DNA of 64,000 bases from Malus domestica (Eukaryota > Streptophyta > Magnoliopsida > Rosales > Rosaceae). The notes under the pieces were generated by a model. It was not told the origin of the DNA, ran no database searches, and was given only the letters and a program-made list of their open reading frames with translations. The stretch covers positions 36,781,001 to 36,845,000 of the forward strand of contig NC_091671.1 in NCBI RefSeq assembly GCF_042453785.1, read 5' to 3'. Positions 35,170-47,758 of the stretch are shown here, one piece after another (the stretch's first letter is position 1; every line of letters starts with the position of its first letter). The position numbers were made by a program, and so were the translations under genes.

Positions 35170-35372
35170 GAAAGGGAAAGGGATCCTCTCCGGATTCCTT
35201 CCACCAAATTCACCGAATCACCTAATATGGACCCTTGAAATTTGATCAAACGGCTAAAGTTATTATAATTTTTAAAGGAATCCCATGTTTGTAGCTGTTT
35301 GATCAAATTTCAAAGATCCAGATTGATTGATTTGATGGATTTAGTGGAAGGGATCCTGAGAGGATCCCTTTC
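35170..35372. mobile_element. MITE with GGATCCTCTC ends
   Basis: The ends AAAGGGATCCTCTCCGG and (reverse complement) AAAGGGATCCTCTCAGG form an inverted repeat. Inside, GATCAAACGGCTA and TAGCTGTTTGATCAAA also pair. Non-coding. Confidence 0.7.
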
Positions 35373-35429
35373 CATAAAATACATAAAAGTGCTAACTTTT
35401 CCAACAAGTTTGTCAACAACACATAAAAT

Positions 35430-35612
35430 AGGGAATTGGATCCTCTCCGAGGCAAAGCCTTGGGATCCTCCTGACCGAATAACACGGACCGTTGGATTTT
35501 GATCCAACGGCTACAAACAGAGAGTCTCTTTAAAAGTTATAATAATTGTAGTCGTGTTAGTGGGTCAAGAGGATCCCGAGGCTTTGCCTCGGAGATGATC
35601 CAATTCCATAAA
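35430..35612. mobile_element. Second MITE with GGATC(C/A)TCTC ends
   Basis: The ends GGAATTGGATCCTCTCCGAG and (reverse complement) GGAATTGGATCATCTCCGAG are near-identical; GATCCAACGG lies in the loop. Related to the MITE 60 bases upstream. Confidence 0.75.
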
Positions 35613-35785
35613 ATGGAAGGCAAAGTCTCCCTTTTTATTTCTTTATTTAAACAATTAATCACAAGTACATCATATTAGTTGCCAGAATTTATTCATCAAT
35701 AATTAAGATTAAAGGAACTCATCGGCTCCATTATTATAATATACTGTATATTCATGATGAACCAATGCCAATGAAACCCTAAACC

Positions 35786-36430
35786 CTAATCAATAATATG
35801 CCTTTCAAACTCAACAGGAAGCGCAGAGCCATCCAATGCCAGCAACCTCTTCCCGTTCTCAACCAAAACACCAACCCACGTCGCTCTACAATCAAATTTG
35901 CAAATGGGACACGCCTCATAAGGACACCAAAACAGACTGTAGAGACCATTCCCTTCTCTAACAATCTTAAAGTAGTTTCCAGTCGGATACCTTTCATTTT
36001 CGTCTTCTCCAATCACAATTAGTCTCCTTTCGGTCTCTTGGCCCGTCTCATTGCTTCGCTTCCACGCAGTTGACTGCACACAAATTGTGGACACCGCAAA
36101 CGTGATTTTTATGTCCCTACCCTCCTTCACCACTGTTTCACCTTCTGCGAATGGCGCAAAGGTCACCGGAAAGCCATCGGGACCTGAGAGGTTTTCTTGA
36201 CCTACGTAAAACGGGCATGTTCCGTTTCTATGGTCGATCAAAGTGAAACGGCCGCCATTTTCGGTAATGGCAGGCTTGATGTAGTACTCAACCCCACGTT
36301 GAAGAGGTTGTCCGGTTGTGTCGAGCACCGGAGAACCTGCTGTGTCATTTGATGTTTGGGCTAGGGTCGATATGGCCATCATTAGCAATGTGAAGCTGAG
36401 GAAGCTTGAAATAAACTTCATAGACATCAT
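35786..36430 (-). CDS. Kunitz (STI/miraculin-like) protease inhibitor 1
   Basis: One exon, 214 residues. Signal peptide to about residue 25 (FISSFLSFTLLMMAISTLAQ). The Kunitz STI signature follows: VLDTTGQPLQRGVEYYI. Then CPFYVGQENLSGPDGFPVTF, STICVQSTAW, and a cysteine-rich end (WCPYEACPICKFDC), six Cys in the mature part as in miraculin-like members, against four in classic STI. Family members are secreted or vacuolar inhibitors of serine proteases used in defence. The region matching the reactive loop (VTFAPFAEGETVV) has no Arg/Lys at the obvious position, so trypsin inhibition is doubtful. TATA-like box at 36524-36532. Paired with the next inhibitor gene at 38393. Confidence 0.92.
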   Translation of the reverse strand: MMSMKFISSFLSFTLLMMAISTLAQTSNDTAGSPVLDTTGQPLQRGVEYYIKPAITENGGRFTLIDHRNGTCPFYVGQENLSGPDGFPVTFAPFAEGETVVKEGRDIKITFAVSTICVQSTAWKRSNETGQETERRLIVIGEDENERYPTGNYFKIVREGNGLYSLFWCPYEACPICKFDCRATWVGVLVENGKRLLALDGSALPVEFERHIID

Positions 36431-36523
36431 TTCGATCGTTTTAATTCAATCGATCTTATACAATTGCAAAAGCAGAACCATTTATGCTTAGTAAGTTTTC
36501 CATATGTGTGGCTATTCCCAATG

Positions 36524-36532
36524 TATTTATAG
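36524..36532 (-). promoter_or_regulatory. TATA box of inhibitor gene 1
   Basis: CTATAAATA on minus, about 94 bases before the start codon; the second inhibitor gene has the same motif at a similar distance. Confidence 0.65.
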
Positions 36533-38392
36533 AGATGCAGTTGTGACGAGGAGTGACATGATCAAAAACCGAAAATGAAAGTCAATTAGTCTCATCTATT
36601 ACCATTAGCTAGGGTTTTGATTTACTTGTCTTCTGTCACAGCAAGGTTTTAAGTCTTGAACGATCTAGACTTTGATACCCTTGATTGGAAATTTGGCTGT
36701 AGGGAGAGAGAGGTAAGACTCCTGCATGCACTTGTGACACATATAGATAACTACGTACGTGGGTTTCTAAGGACAAAGTCAGAATTGTTAAATGACGTTT
36801 TGAGCAGTGAACATTGAACAAGAAAATATATAGCTAGACATAAACATTTTGGAATTTAACAAGTACAAGTACACACACGTAAATTGGCGGTGGGACACTT
36901 TGTTTGAACGTTTGGTTTTAAGCCTTACGTAATATATATGATTGTGTGTTATAAACTGAATGCTAGCATGTATATCTTGAATATATAATTCAAGATGGAA
37001 AAATACTTGCATCCACCATACATCATCCTATTTACTGCATGTAAAAAAAAAAGACGGTTCATTGAATATATTACTGATCATACTAAAATCATCGATTTGT
37101 TCAATGCATATGGATGATTAAACAGTCTTTGATGTGAATGATTATATATTTTATAAAGATTTTTAAGTAGAGGTGAAGAAAATAACAATTCTGATTATAA
37201 GGTTTATACAGTAAAAATACGCTAATCAATATGACTAGACAAAGTGGTGCAACCTCATGGCATCAATAATGCATGTTCATTAATTACAAGTTAATGTTGC
37301 GTGCTTGAAAGTTAGCTGCATAGATCTAATACTAATAAATAATAATAGTCAACTTTGATGAAAAATGCCATCGCTATGATGAAGATCAACCAAAAATCAT
37401 TACGTTTACCCTTAAACTTGAATTCAAAGTTCGGCGGGTTAGGTAGATTGGATACTTTCTTTCTATTCTTTTCTGTTATCCAACTTCTTGCCTTATATTT
37501 GTTGCTACAATTTCTTGCCCAATATATCCCAAAGTTAAAAATTAGGAGTTCACAAAACACTACATGCACAATTAAAAAGGCACGAAAATTCCTTAAACCC
37601 TTTGCACAAAAGATACATTAATCGGTGTTAAAGCGAGATTAAATAAAAAGATCGATGGGTACGAACTTTGTGCCCTAAACCAATTTTCTGAAAGCTTAAA
37701 CTCAATGAGTGTCTCTAGATAGGGTTTGGTTCTATGCTTTGATTGTCTAGTAAAAGACCAAAGTTTAAATCTCCTTTAAAAAAATAATAATAATAATTTG
37801 CGTCTTCATCCTTTGTACTGAAAACAACTCACAAGACTGATACATGTTAATACCATTATTTGAGTCTCGCTTAAATATATAAATTAAGGAGTGGATTTGT
37901 CTATTAAAGAGGCACATCACCTTAATCTGAAAACTGTCCCTTGAGCTTACTTTAGACTCGTTGAGGTAATTAACTCCATAATTCTTGTCTACAATATTAT
38001 GTTCGCTCATAGTTTACAAGAAATCTACTATACTCCGACACTTAGAGCTCTTAAATTCAATCAAATGACTAAACCAAATGAATATTGTAGATGTAGTCTG
38101 CCATGAGTGACCCACGTTAAGTTAGAGTGTAGTCTTTTGTTGGTATATAATTTTACTTTCTTCGTCTCAATCGCAAATTTTAACATATTCAGAAGAAAAT
38201 TTATAATGTACGTAAATCTCTTTTATTAATTTTTTCTTTATGATAAAAGTACTAATGGCAACTTACATATTACACATCAAATAAAAATTGTTACAAGAGT
38301 ATGTAAAATGGGAAGAGAAGGGTATACAGATCCCTGTTAATAAAACAATCAACCCTAAACAAGAGTGCAAATTATTTAAACAAATCGATCCC
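36533..38392. other. Intergenic between inhibitor genes
   Basis: AT-rich DNA with short open frames that resemble nothing known. No terminal repeats or RNA genes recognised. Confidence 0.45.
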
Positions 38393-39007
38393 TTAAGCCC
38401 TCCTCTCAAACACAACAGGAAGCCCAGAACCATCTAAGGCCACCAACCTCTTTCCATTCTCAACCAAAGCACCGATGGGCCCACAGTTGCTGAACCTACA
38501 AGTGGGGCACACTTCAGTGGGACACCACCTCAGACTGTAGACACCAGCTCTCTCTGGCTCCACCCTATTTATCATAAAATAGCTTCTAAGAGGCAGCCCT
38601 TCAGATGCAGGTGCTCCGGCGACAATCAACCGCCTTTGGGTGACTCTATCAGTCTCACCCACCTTCCATGCAGTCGAGGACACACATATTGTGGACGCAG
38701 AAAATGTGATCATTTGGTCACGGCTCTCCCTCACCACAGTTGCTCCCGCGGCAAATGGAGCAAAGGTCACGGGTAAGCCCTCGGGGCCTGAGACGTTTTC
38801 TTGACCTACAAAGAAGGGACAGGAATTGTTTCGGTTGATCAGAGTGAAACGGCCTCCGTTGTCGGTTATGGCGGGTTTGATGTAGTAGTCTACGCCGGGT
38901 TGAAGAGCCCGTCCGGCGGTGTCAAGCACCGGTTGGGCTACGGTTGCTATGGCCATGGCTAGACATATGCAGCTGATGAGGTTTCCAACCGACGTGGGGT
39001 ACATCAT
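38393..39007 (-). CDS. Kunitz (STI/miraculin-like) protease inhibitor 2
   Basis: One exon, 204 residues, roughly two-thirds identical by eye to inhibitor 1. Signal peptide MMYPTSVGNLISCICLAMAIATVAQ. Kunitz signature VLDTAGRALQPGVDYYI. Then CPFFVGQENVSGPEGLPVTF, STICVSSTAW, and four closing Cys in WCPTEVCPTCRFSNC. The mature N-terminus is shorter (no TSNDTAGS). The loop region FAPFAAGATVVRES again lacks a clear basic P1. Expected to be secreted; role probably defence against insects or pathogens, by family only. A tandem duplicate of the gene at 35786 that has diverged at the C-terminus. Confidence 0.92.
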   Translation of the reverse strand: MMYPTSVGNLISCICLAMAIATVAQPVLDTAGRALQPGVDYYIKPAITDNGGRFTLINRNNSCPFFVGQENVSGPEGLPVTFAPFAAGATVVRESRDQMITFSASTICVSSTAWKVGETDRVTQRRLIVAGAPASEGLPLRSYFMINRVEPERAGVYSLRWCPTEVCPTCRFSNCGPIGALVENGKRLVALDGSGLPVVFERRA

Positions 39008-39077
39008 GATGTGAGGAAACTAAGTTATTTGATGGATTTTATGAATTGTGAATGTTTGCTAAGGCATGTCACACATA

Positions 39078-39086
39078 GTATTTATA
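39078..39086 (-). promoter_or_regulatory. TATA box of inhibitor gene 2
   Basis: CTATAAATA on minus, about 71 bases before the start codon. Confidence 0.65.
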
Positions 39087-39717
39087 GAGCTGTGGTGAGG
39101 GTACGTACGTGTGAGATGATGACGTGGAAAACCAAAGTCAACTAGGCTCATCCAATACAATAGTATACTTGCATGCGTGAATATACAACTAAGCTTTATT
39201 AGTGGTGTCAAGGGGGTGGTTTTTTTTTTATTTTTTTTGGTGTAAACCGTCTCCTTAATCTTATTTTGCAAAAAAAATGTTTTCACGACTCGAACTCATG
39301 ATTTTTCGGTCATAAAGGAACAACCTTTCTTTGATCCAGAGCATGGCCCTTAAAGACCACGACTCTAACTCTCAACCTTTCGGTCACTAGACAATGAGGT
39401 TATTAATTAAACGTTAATAAGCATACTCATTTTTATTAATGACACATGGTACAAATAATTAATTATCAGCATTACTGACTCAATTGCTATTGGAAAAAGC
39501 TGTTGGGTTAATAGTTGGTGCTCGTATCCTAAACATGCGACAGAAGAAACGTTAATAGTTGACATCGAAGTATGAACTAGTTAATAAGAAAGCATCACAG
39601 GCTGCTACAGCCTACACTCATCAATTTGGAATTTGGTGAGCTCTACACGTCCGTGGCGGTGGGCTACTTTATTTGAATCCTTCTTACTCCTTAGGGTTTC
39701 TTGTTCAAGTATCTATG
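39087..39717. other. Upstream region of inhibitor 2
   Basis: AT-rich; no gene recognised. Confidence 0.4.
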
Positions 39718-42613
39718 TGTCACGCCCCGATCCTGACATACGTCCAGGATCGACACGTGACGACACCAGACCCGTATCTCTAACATACTCCGCCTCCTGA
39801 ATATAGACAAAGTATCATTCAAGATCCAGATGCACAATAATTTTTCGTATACTTTATGGCTGCATCTAACATCTTTGTTAGACTGCCTACGTACCCTCAT
39901 TAGGGATCAAGCCATTCGTAGTTCAACTTAGCTATAACTCGACATATAACACAGTCTGTTCAAGCCAAAATGCATAACATTCCTCAATCAAACATTTTGA
40001 CTTGACAAACATGAATTATTCGATACAAACTACATAACAACCCGCATGACAATCAAGGTTTCTATTTCATCCATCATATACATCATTATGTTTCAACATA
40101 AAATAGATATTCATATCATGTAATATATCAAAGAATCAATAAAGCATAATAGTATCCTCTAGTCGCATTGATCACTGATCTAATCATTTTAATAACGATC
40201 ATATTCAACATCCTTCTACAATCATCTCAAGTAACCCATTCCATGATATCAAGGAGGCATGATATTAACATTTAATTATGTTAATCAATCAATTAGATCA
40301 CACCTCAATGCACAAAATTAATAAAAGGCTTCTACATAATTCCCTGCCTGGATTTCAAGTAATAACTTGATAATTCTAATTTATATTCATAAGATCTATT
40401 GTGGGTAAATCTCATTCACTCGAATCCAGGGAACAAGTCTAACTTATGGAAATGAGCAAGAGTAGGGATTCCGGACCACTCAATGAAATCCAAATCAAGA
40501 CACTATTCCGGACCATCACTCAACAAAATCCGAGTGGATACGATTCCGGACCATCACTCAACGGAATCAAGCAAAGGGCCGAGGAATATAGCAACGGCTA
40601 GAAGAAGCAATACAAGGACCAAGTACTCATTTTAGAAAGCTGAACGACATGAAACAAGCGCAAGTACTAAGTTTATAGCGACTCAACGAAGCAAGATCTG
40701 AAACGATATTGAAACAACAAATCCCCATAATAGTGGGTTAACGGTCCACTGCTAGCCCTCACTTTTTATGACAGCAAAACAATTATGCCAATCAACCACA
40801 TTTCAAATATGCATGTCAATCACAGTACACAATTATCATCAGTAGACTCGTCAATTCACGTTTAATAACATAAATCAATGGCAAAATATATAGAAATCAC
40901 ATTTATAAAACCAAGCCACATTTACAAATGATATTAATATAAGAATTCAAGGTAATAACCATCTCACATATATTCAAGTCACTCTCTAATCAATGTAGGT
41001 CCACCGTACCTCACTTAGTATCCCGTAGTGCTTCTCAGATGCTTCATATATTTTGATTAAGATGCAACATCCAAACAAAGTTTCAAGACATAAGATCCGA
41101 ACAAATCTACAGAGAAAACATGACACACTCCTTCATAGTCTTGTGGGCAAATGCTATCACCATTCTAATCATAACACACACTTCCTAAGGCTAAAGATTA
41201 ATTTCCGAATATATCAAACATGATGCATCAACTTAAGCACAATCAATTAAGAAAACCATAATATTGACCCAAAATCCAAATTTGACAAAGTAATCGAACT
41301 TCACAAATTCCATAACAAAAATGCATCCCGAGACCCATAATACCATAACACCATTCCTACTCTTATTCACAAAGATTCAAAAGAAAGACAGTATTCTACT
41401 ATTCTTTGACTTCTCTATTGATTAAAGAATATGTTAGGCAAAACATAATTTTGTTTAGCACATTCACAGAACTTGACAAATCATACTGCTTTTGAGAACC
41501 GAAGTAGCAAATTACCAGAAGCTAACACCCAACACACCAAAGTACGTTAACGAAAATGTGGCCTCAAGCGGAAGCTACCCATTTATATTTCAGGCACCAA
41601 AAATATAGAATGCTTCACAACATCTCGGCTATTTAACCACAAACTGAACATCAAAACTGAATAATTTACGATTTGAGGATCGAAAATCACATTTTAGCTA
41701 AACATTGAACTGCCATCTCTTCTACACTTTGTACATTTACACCTAACACCCACCACCACATGAATTTTCATTAGAACTTTATTCCCGACGAAAACTATAG
41801 TAGCATACCACCATTCATACTCTTGTTAAAAAAATTCAGCTTCCAAACCCATCAAAATTCACATAAAACCACAATTTGAGATATGGGTATTATAGAGGAA
41901 GCAAACCAATCTAAAACCAATAAAATTTCACAAAGTTATCGAATTGGGTTGGATTTGGGGATTTGATTTGATCCAGTAGGAATCCAACATTGCTGGGTCA
42001 TCATAAAAATCAATACCAAAAAAAGAAAGAAAAAAATCAAAGAATTACAAAACTGAGAGATGGGAATGTAAGAGAAACTAACGTGGAAGAAGATGTTCTC
42101 CTTGAAACACTGAATCAGAGTCAACGGAATCGAGGGTACTTCTCTTTCTCTCGCCCTCCGTTTTTCTTTTTTTCCCATGGCAGCTTCTTCTTTTCTCTCC
42201 CCCTTTTCTTCTCGATAGTTCTCCCTTTTATTTATTTTTTTCTTTTGTGGGTGCACGCGTTGACAGAAATTGAGGGAGGGCCACTCCCGTGGCTTTCTTT
42301 ATGTTTTTTTTTTTTTTTTTAGAGCAACACAACTTCAAATGTCTGTAATTATACCGTTAAAACTCGGACTCGCAAACGGCTTTCACCTGTGCATTTATGG
42401 GTTCGAGATCTATTTAAAAACAGTAGTTAAAACTTTGAAAAGTCAACGAAAGATAAAGATTGATTTCGAAAATTCAAACCCGATAACTATTCGATTTAAT
42501 TCTCCAAATTTACAAAATTAAAATTAAATAATAAAAATAACGTAAACGTGAAATACGAACTTAAGTTACAAGATACATAATGAATAGTAAAATTCCGAGG
42601 ATGGGATTTTACA
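39718..42613. mobile_element. Long solo-LTR-like fossil, 2.9 kb
   Basis: Begins TGTCACGCCCCGATCC and ends in a sequence whose reverse complement is TGTAAAATCCCATCC, so TG...CA with weakly inverted ends. Flanks CTATG (39713-39717) and CTAGG (42614-42618) match at 4 of 5. Inside, three direct repeats of ATTCCGGACCA(TCA)CTCAA lie at 40468-40570. No gag or pol. The start resembles the inverted end of the 2621-5214 fossil, so the two may belong to related families in opposite orientation. Boundaries are tentative. Confidence 0.45.
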
Positions 42614-42672
42614 CTAGGCATTAATTTATCAAGAAAATAATTACAATTACCTTTAAATTTAAAATTTAAAAT

Positions 42673-42845
42673 TAGGGGATCCTGTAATTGCAGCCGTTCA
42701 TCGTACATCGTACGGTCATAAATCATTTGAAATTTTAAATTAAATATAAATAATACCTAATGAAAACTGACCGTACGATATACGATGAATAATTACGATC
42801 ACGGAACCCCAGGAAAAGAATCCGGTGAGGATCATTTTCCTTAAA
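42673..42845. mobile_element. MITE with TACGATGAA arms
   Basis: Arms GTTCATCGTACATCGTACGGTCA and, inverted, TGACCGTACGATATACGATGAA (42769-42790) pair well; the outer parts have GGGGATCCTG against a CAGG-like end. A relative lies at 55732-55940. Confidence 0.65.
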
Positions 42846-43768
42846 TGAACACCACCTCAATGAGTGATAAAAGGATGGCCCAATGTGGCTACTCGCATTG
42901 CGAGTTTCAAAATGAATGTTTACCATACGCAACTCTATTTTTGCTTTGCAAAGAGACTAGTTTCACAATTCGAAGATGTGACCTTTCAGTCATAAAGAAC
43001 CAACATTTCCGTTGCGCCAAAGCTCGCTTTCACCTCAATGAATGATGTTCCAAGGAGATTAGAATCCAAGGGGTGTCAATGTAATTTTATAAACTTAAAG
43101 GGTTATGTGAAAACACAATAAATCTCAAAAGATGTTACTGAAATTAATCCTCCCAAAGTTGCCATGTACAATGTACAACAACGTATCCTGCCCACCCTCC
43201 TCGTTATTCAGAATCCGGAACGAGACATTCCCACTGCAGGACCATCGTGATCCAAATTCTCTTCCATTTGCTATGAGCGTATGTAATCTCGCCACCTTTG
43301 TCTTTTCTTGTCATGAGTTTGGCACAGTTACTTGACCATATTCCACCACGAAAATCGGAAAATGCATTCTTAATTTTGTTTTAGCCAGACTACTCATTGC
43401 TAATAACTCTCAAACGTGTAGTTTGGCTATGGAACAGACTATTGATATCTCATCAATAATGTGTTAATATCATTGATGCCAATAAAACGCATCGATATTT
43501 TTTACAGCATCGATGCACATCTGTCATGCACACAGAATTTCTGCTGAAACGTGTTGTAACATAATTTCATCTTCGTGTTCAATTACATAAGAGCAAATGA
43601 AACCTATGGAAGCTTCCGACCAGATTCAAGCAAGCCTCTGATTGGAAACGACATCTACATGCAAAAAATATAAACATGAAAAAAGCCGGGTTCTAGCCAA
43701 TGATTTTAAGCATTAAACTCTGCCCAGGAAATGAAATAGATGAAGTGCTGCAGAATCCAGCTTCAAAT
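42846..43768. other. Intergenic, 3' of L13 gene
   Basis: No gene recognised. The part next to 43769 should hold the L13 3' untranslated region. Confidence 0.4.
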
Positions 43769-46700
43769 CTACTTCTGTTTTTGTATTCTTTTGTCCTTAA
43801 TCGGCAGCTCCACTGGCATCTGGGCTTCATGGGGATGATCTGGCCCCTTGTACACCTTTAGGTGGTTGAAAAGCGCTCTCCCGAGCTGCAAGAGCGAGTT
43901 TGTTTTAGAGGAAATATTCAAAACGGACAATGCAGAGCAGTAGCAGAGTGAAAAACAATAGTAAAGCCAAGCACAACAGTCATGCAGAGAGAAGAGAACC
44001 CCTAAACCACTTGCATATACTTTTATTATGAATGAGTTTTGTAGTTTCAATGAAATATATGCAAATGAAAGATATAGCTTTCTTTTGTGTATGTGTAGGC
44101 AATAGGCATGTAGGAAGATAACTTTGAGTACAAGAACTCACCCTCCCTTTCGGAAGCATGCCACGAACAGCATGTTCAATAATCCTCTCTGGGATTCTCT
44201 GCTGTAACTGGTCAAACGTTTCCACTGTCATACCACCTGGTCGTCCAGAATGCCTCCTGTAGAGTTTTTGGTTCCTTTTCTTGCCAGATACAGCAACCTT
44301 TTCAGCATTTACCTATAAATTTCAACACAATCATCCACCAAAGCATAGAAGTATTTGAAGCGAAAATAAGAGAAACATGAAAAGAAGTTAGTTAAGCAAA
44401 TTCCAGAACCTTGAGAACCAGAGAGAACAGCAATACAAGACTTGAAAACAAAAATGAAAAAAGGGTCTGCTAGAGACCCACAGCTTGAGAGAAGCATTTT
44501 TGGGCCTGCCCCACAGTAAAGCATATGCCCATCTGAGAATACAAAAATGATTTAACGCCAATTTTTTGGAACCAAAATGTTTTAAGACTGTTTCAGACTA
44601 CATTGAGAGTAGATAATATTTATTAGGATTCGTGCATTTCTTCTTTGCTCAATCCCTGGTTACCTTCTTTATCATTTGATTTGTATGTGTGATTGTGAGA
44701 TATTTTTTTGATGTTTGTCAGGACAAAGTATTATTAAAAAACACCAAGGGGATGTGAGACAAAGTACACAAAAATAGAAATGTAAAGATAACACAAAAAC
44801 ACTAATGGTGGAAAAGGATGAAGGAATATTTGGAGAACAGTCAAAAGCCTACACAGTAGAGAGTAAACGGTACATGAAAAGACCTTCCTTTCCTCTAGCA
44901 CAGGAAGGGTATAATGAAAGAGATAGGGAAGTGCACTGGAAGTGAACTGGAAGTCGACACGAAATACAACCTAAAATAACCAGAATTTTAATAACACAAC
45001 AGACAAATAAAAACATCACCCATTTTAACCCAAAGAATAACGACAAGCAGAGAAGAAAGCAAGGAACAATAATAGAAAAAGTGATTCTCACTAGAAATAT
45101 CATTCTTAGCCTTCTATGAAAACTGCACCATTAGCAGTTATAAAATAAAAATACTATTTCTAGCCTTCTATGAAAACCTGCACCATTAGCAGTTATAAAA
45201 TAAAAATACTAAATCTCGTATGTGCTTGAGTTCTTTATCAGTTTTATCATCACATTGTATGGTTGAAACCATACAAGTATAGTCACTAGACAATCATATA
45301 AATAGACTGGGAAACATTGGTAGCACCCCATTTTCTGGATTCTGGACCCACTTAGCTCCAAAACAATATCAATATCAGTAACCACAGCCAGTTCTCAGAA
45401 ATCACATGACATAGTCTCACTTGGAGCACCAGAGGCTTCAGATTGTGTGAATACTAATCTTCCAGACACCCATGGAGCACCTCCAAAAAAAATTTACCAA
45501 GCCCAAGTCTCGACAAAATGATGAAGGAACCAAACAATTCCAAATATAAAGGGATAAACTAGCAGATTAAAAATTGGGACAAAGACTAATCAACTTCAAG
45601 GTACGTAGGCACATGGAAGAGAGCATAAAGATGCAAGCAGATACACTGTTAAAGAAGATCTAATGAAATTCTCAGCACAACAAGAATTATATCATTTCAA
45701 TGGTCTCAAGTAAGGACCAGACATTGATCTAGAAATATCTAATTCCACACTAACCAAAACCTTAAGAACCACTCCCCAGCCAGAACCATACAAGTCAAGG
45801 AAGACTGTAATTTAGTCTGCATCTAGAGCAATGACAATGAAAAGAAGTATGTGCATAACTAATTAACTATACACTCCACATACCACAATGACAAATGCTC
45901 CCATGTCCACACTAGGGGTGTAGGTCACCAAATTCTTCCCACGGATGTAAATGGCGATTGTGGATGCCATTCGTCCAAGAATCTTGTCCGTGGCATCAAC
46001 GATGAACCATGGCTTGTCAGTATTCACATGGTCTGCAGCTTTTGGATACCACGTATTATTCCAAATGTCCTGGAAAAAAGGAGTGGAAAACCTGAGTAAG
46101 GACCTAAGTGCATATCGACATTGCCTTCAAAGAAAAGTAAATATTGACATCAATAACTTCTAGGATAGCGTATTTACACAATCTTTAATCAAAATGTATG
46201 TATATATTATTAGTAAACAGACCCAAGGCATATACTCAAACTCAATAACCATGTTTGAAGAAATCAATAGAAGTTTCCTCCACACAAAATACACCAAGTT
46301 TTCTTTAAAACTATCCATTGGTCACAATTTTTCACATTGAAGACTACATAAGTTACTGTTTAAGCTAAACAAGCTTAGCAAACCGGCGTTTCGTAGAAAT
46401 AAGCATAAAGAACAAGTCTTGAGCACACCCACCATTAAACTTCAAATCCTTTTTCTTCTTTGCTTTCTGGGTCCACATTTCTAACTCAAAATTTTCAGAA
46501 GCAAAATTGAAAAAGTACTTTTTTTGGCTACATTTTATCAAAAACCAAACACACCCCAATACACATACGTAATATATATGTAGAGATAGAGAGAGAGCGA
46601 GTGTGAGAGGACATACAGGGCCGTCGACTTCGTAGTCCTCGAACATCCATCGCTGATCCAAAGGGACCCGAACGAAGTCCTTAGTTTTACTGCTGAAGAC

Positions 46701-46922
46701 CTCGAAGCTCCGACGCGGGGAACCTCCATTGTTGAAGCTGAGGTCGGTGGTGGAGGGAATCCAGAGCTTCTGTGGTGGCGCCACCGAGAACCCAACAAAT
46801 GGGGTTTTAATGGGGGGTTTTGCGGAGGAGGAGAATGGGGGCTTTGGGGAAGAAGAGCAAGTGGAGGAGGATGAAAGCATGAAGGAAGAAGAAGATGAAG
46901 CTGCGAGCGAGAGTACGGACAT
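43769..46922 (-). CDS. RPL13: Plastid 50S ribosomal protein L13, apparent 1-base loss in exon 2
   Basis: Exons on minus: 46617-46922, 45885-46069, 44142-44312 and 43769-43885. Exon 1 is a Ser-rich plastid transit peptide ([16 protein letters not shown]...) running to [20 protein letters not shown]. Exon 2 has the L13 start: [32 protein letters not shown]. Exon 3: [37 protein letters not shown]. Exon 4: [23 protein letters not shown]13 is an early assembly protein of the large subunit. The exon lengths sum to 779, not a multiple of three: in exon 2 ATGGAGCATTT (about 45904-45894) has one G fewer than needed for MGAFVIVV, and downstream exons fit only after it. Sequencing error or a decaying duplicate. 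Arabidopsis orthologue (EMB1473) is embryo-essential, from memory. Confidence 0.88.
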
Positions 46923-47758
46923 TTTGATGTCTCAGAGTCTCACCCACTCCGCTGTGTTTCTGGGTTGGGTTTTGGGGAGTGTTTGTTGATAAAAAGAGGA
47001 TAAGATGCTCGACTGGCAGATGAACGTAGGTCTAAACGCACCGCATCGGTATGAATTTTAATTATTTTTCCAAGAAACATAACATTTGTTTTTTCATTTA
47101 AAATTCTTCCAAGCGAGCCGACAAGTCTTGAATTGGTGGAGAATTGCGATTTTCTCTTGTACAAACGATATTTTATATTAAATTGATTTACAAATTCAAA
47201 TTTTCAGAACAACTGAAATAATATATTTCTCTAATCAATATAGCTCAACCCTAAGTTTAATGTGATTTCAAGTATCGAACTTTTTTAATTTTCTAATTAA
47301 TAAGAGGGGTGATTCAAATTTAACATAGAAAAATGTTTAGACAATGTTCGAGTTGATTAATGTCTCAAGTTGTACTTCATAACTGGCTATTAGCATAGTG
47401 ATGTTTTTATGCGAATGATAAAAGATGTTTTCAATTTATATTTCTTTTTTCATTTCTTGTTGATGAAACAAGAGACTTTCTTTCGAGTTTGTCATTAAGT
47501 TTCATAATTCGAGTGATTTTGGAACCCAATTAAAACCTCAACTAAACTTCAAGTCATTAAATCGAAGATATTTTGAAATTGACTCCTTGTTAAATAAATT
47601 TGATATTTAATAAACAGATAATATTTTATAAAAAATAAAATAAAATAAAAAACATGGATGACCCAAATAACTTGATAATGACACGTCATATGGATTTTCC
47701 CCAAATACTTTACTTTTTTCTTCACACACTCACACCCACATTCAAAATACACAAAAAA
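46923..47758. promoter_or_regulatory. Bidirectional intergenic region of L13 and VTE6
   Basis: The two plastid-protein genes are divergent, with starts 837 bases apart. AT-rich; a pyrimidine-rich leader precedes VTE6 (47715-47745). No shared element can be named by eye. Confidence 0.4.

Noticed and set aside
36788-37621. Short frames between the inhibitor genes
   Set aside because: AT-rich chance frames with no motif, splice support or likeness to a family.
47654-47758. Upstream in-frame ATG for VTE6
   Set aside because: It gives a leader unlike a transit peptide; MALSAAPLLL at 47759 is a typical plastid start.
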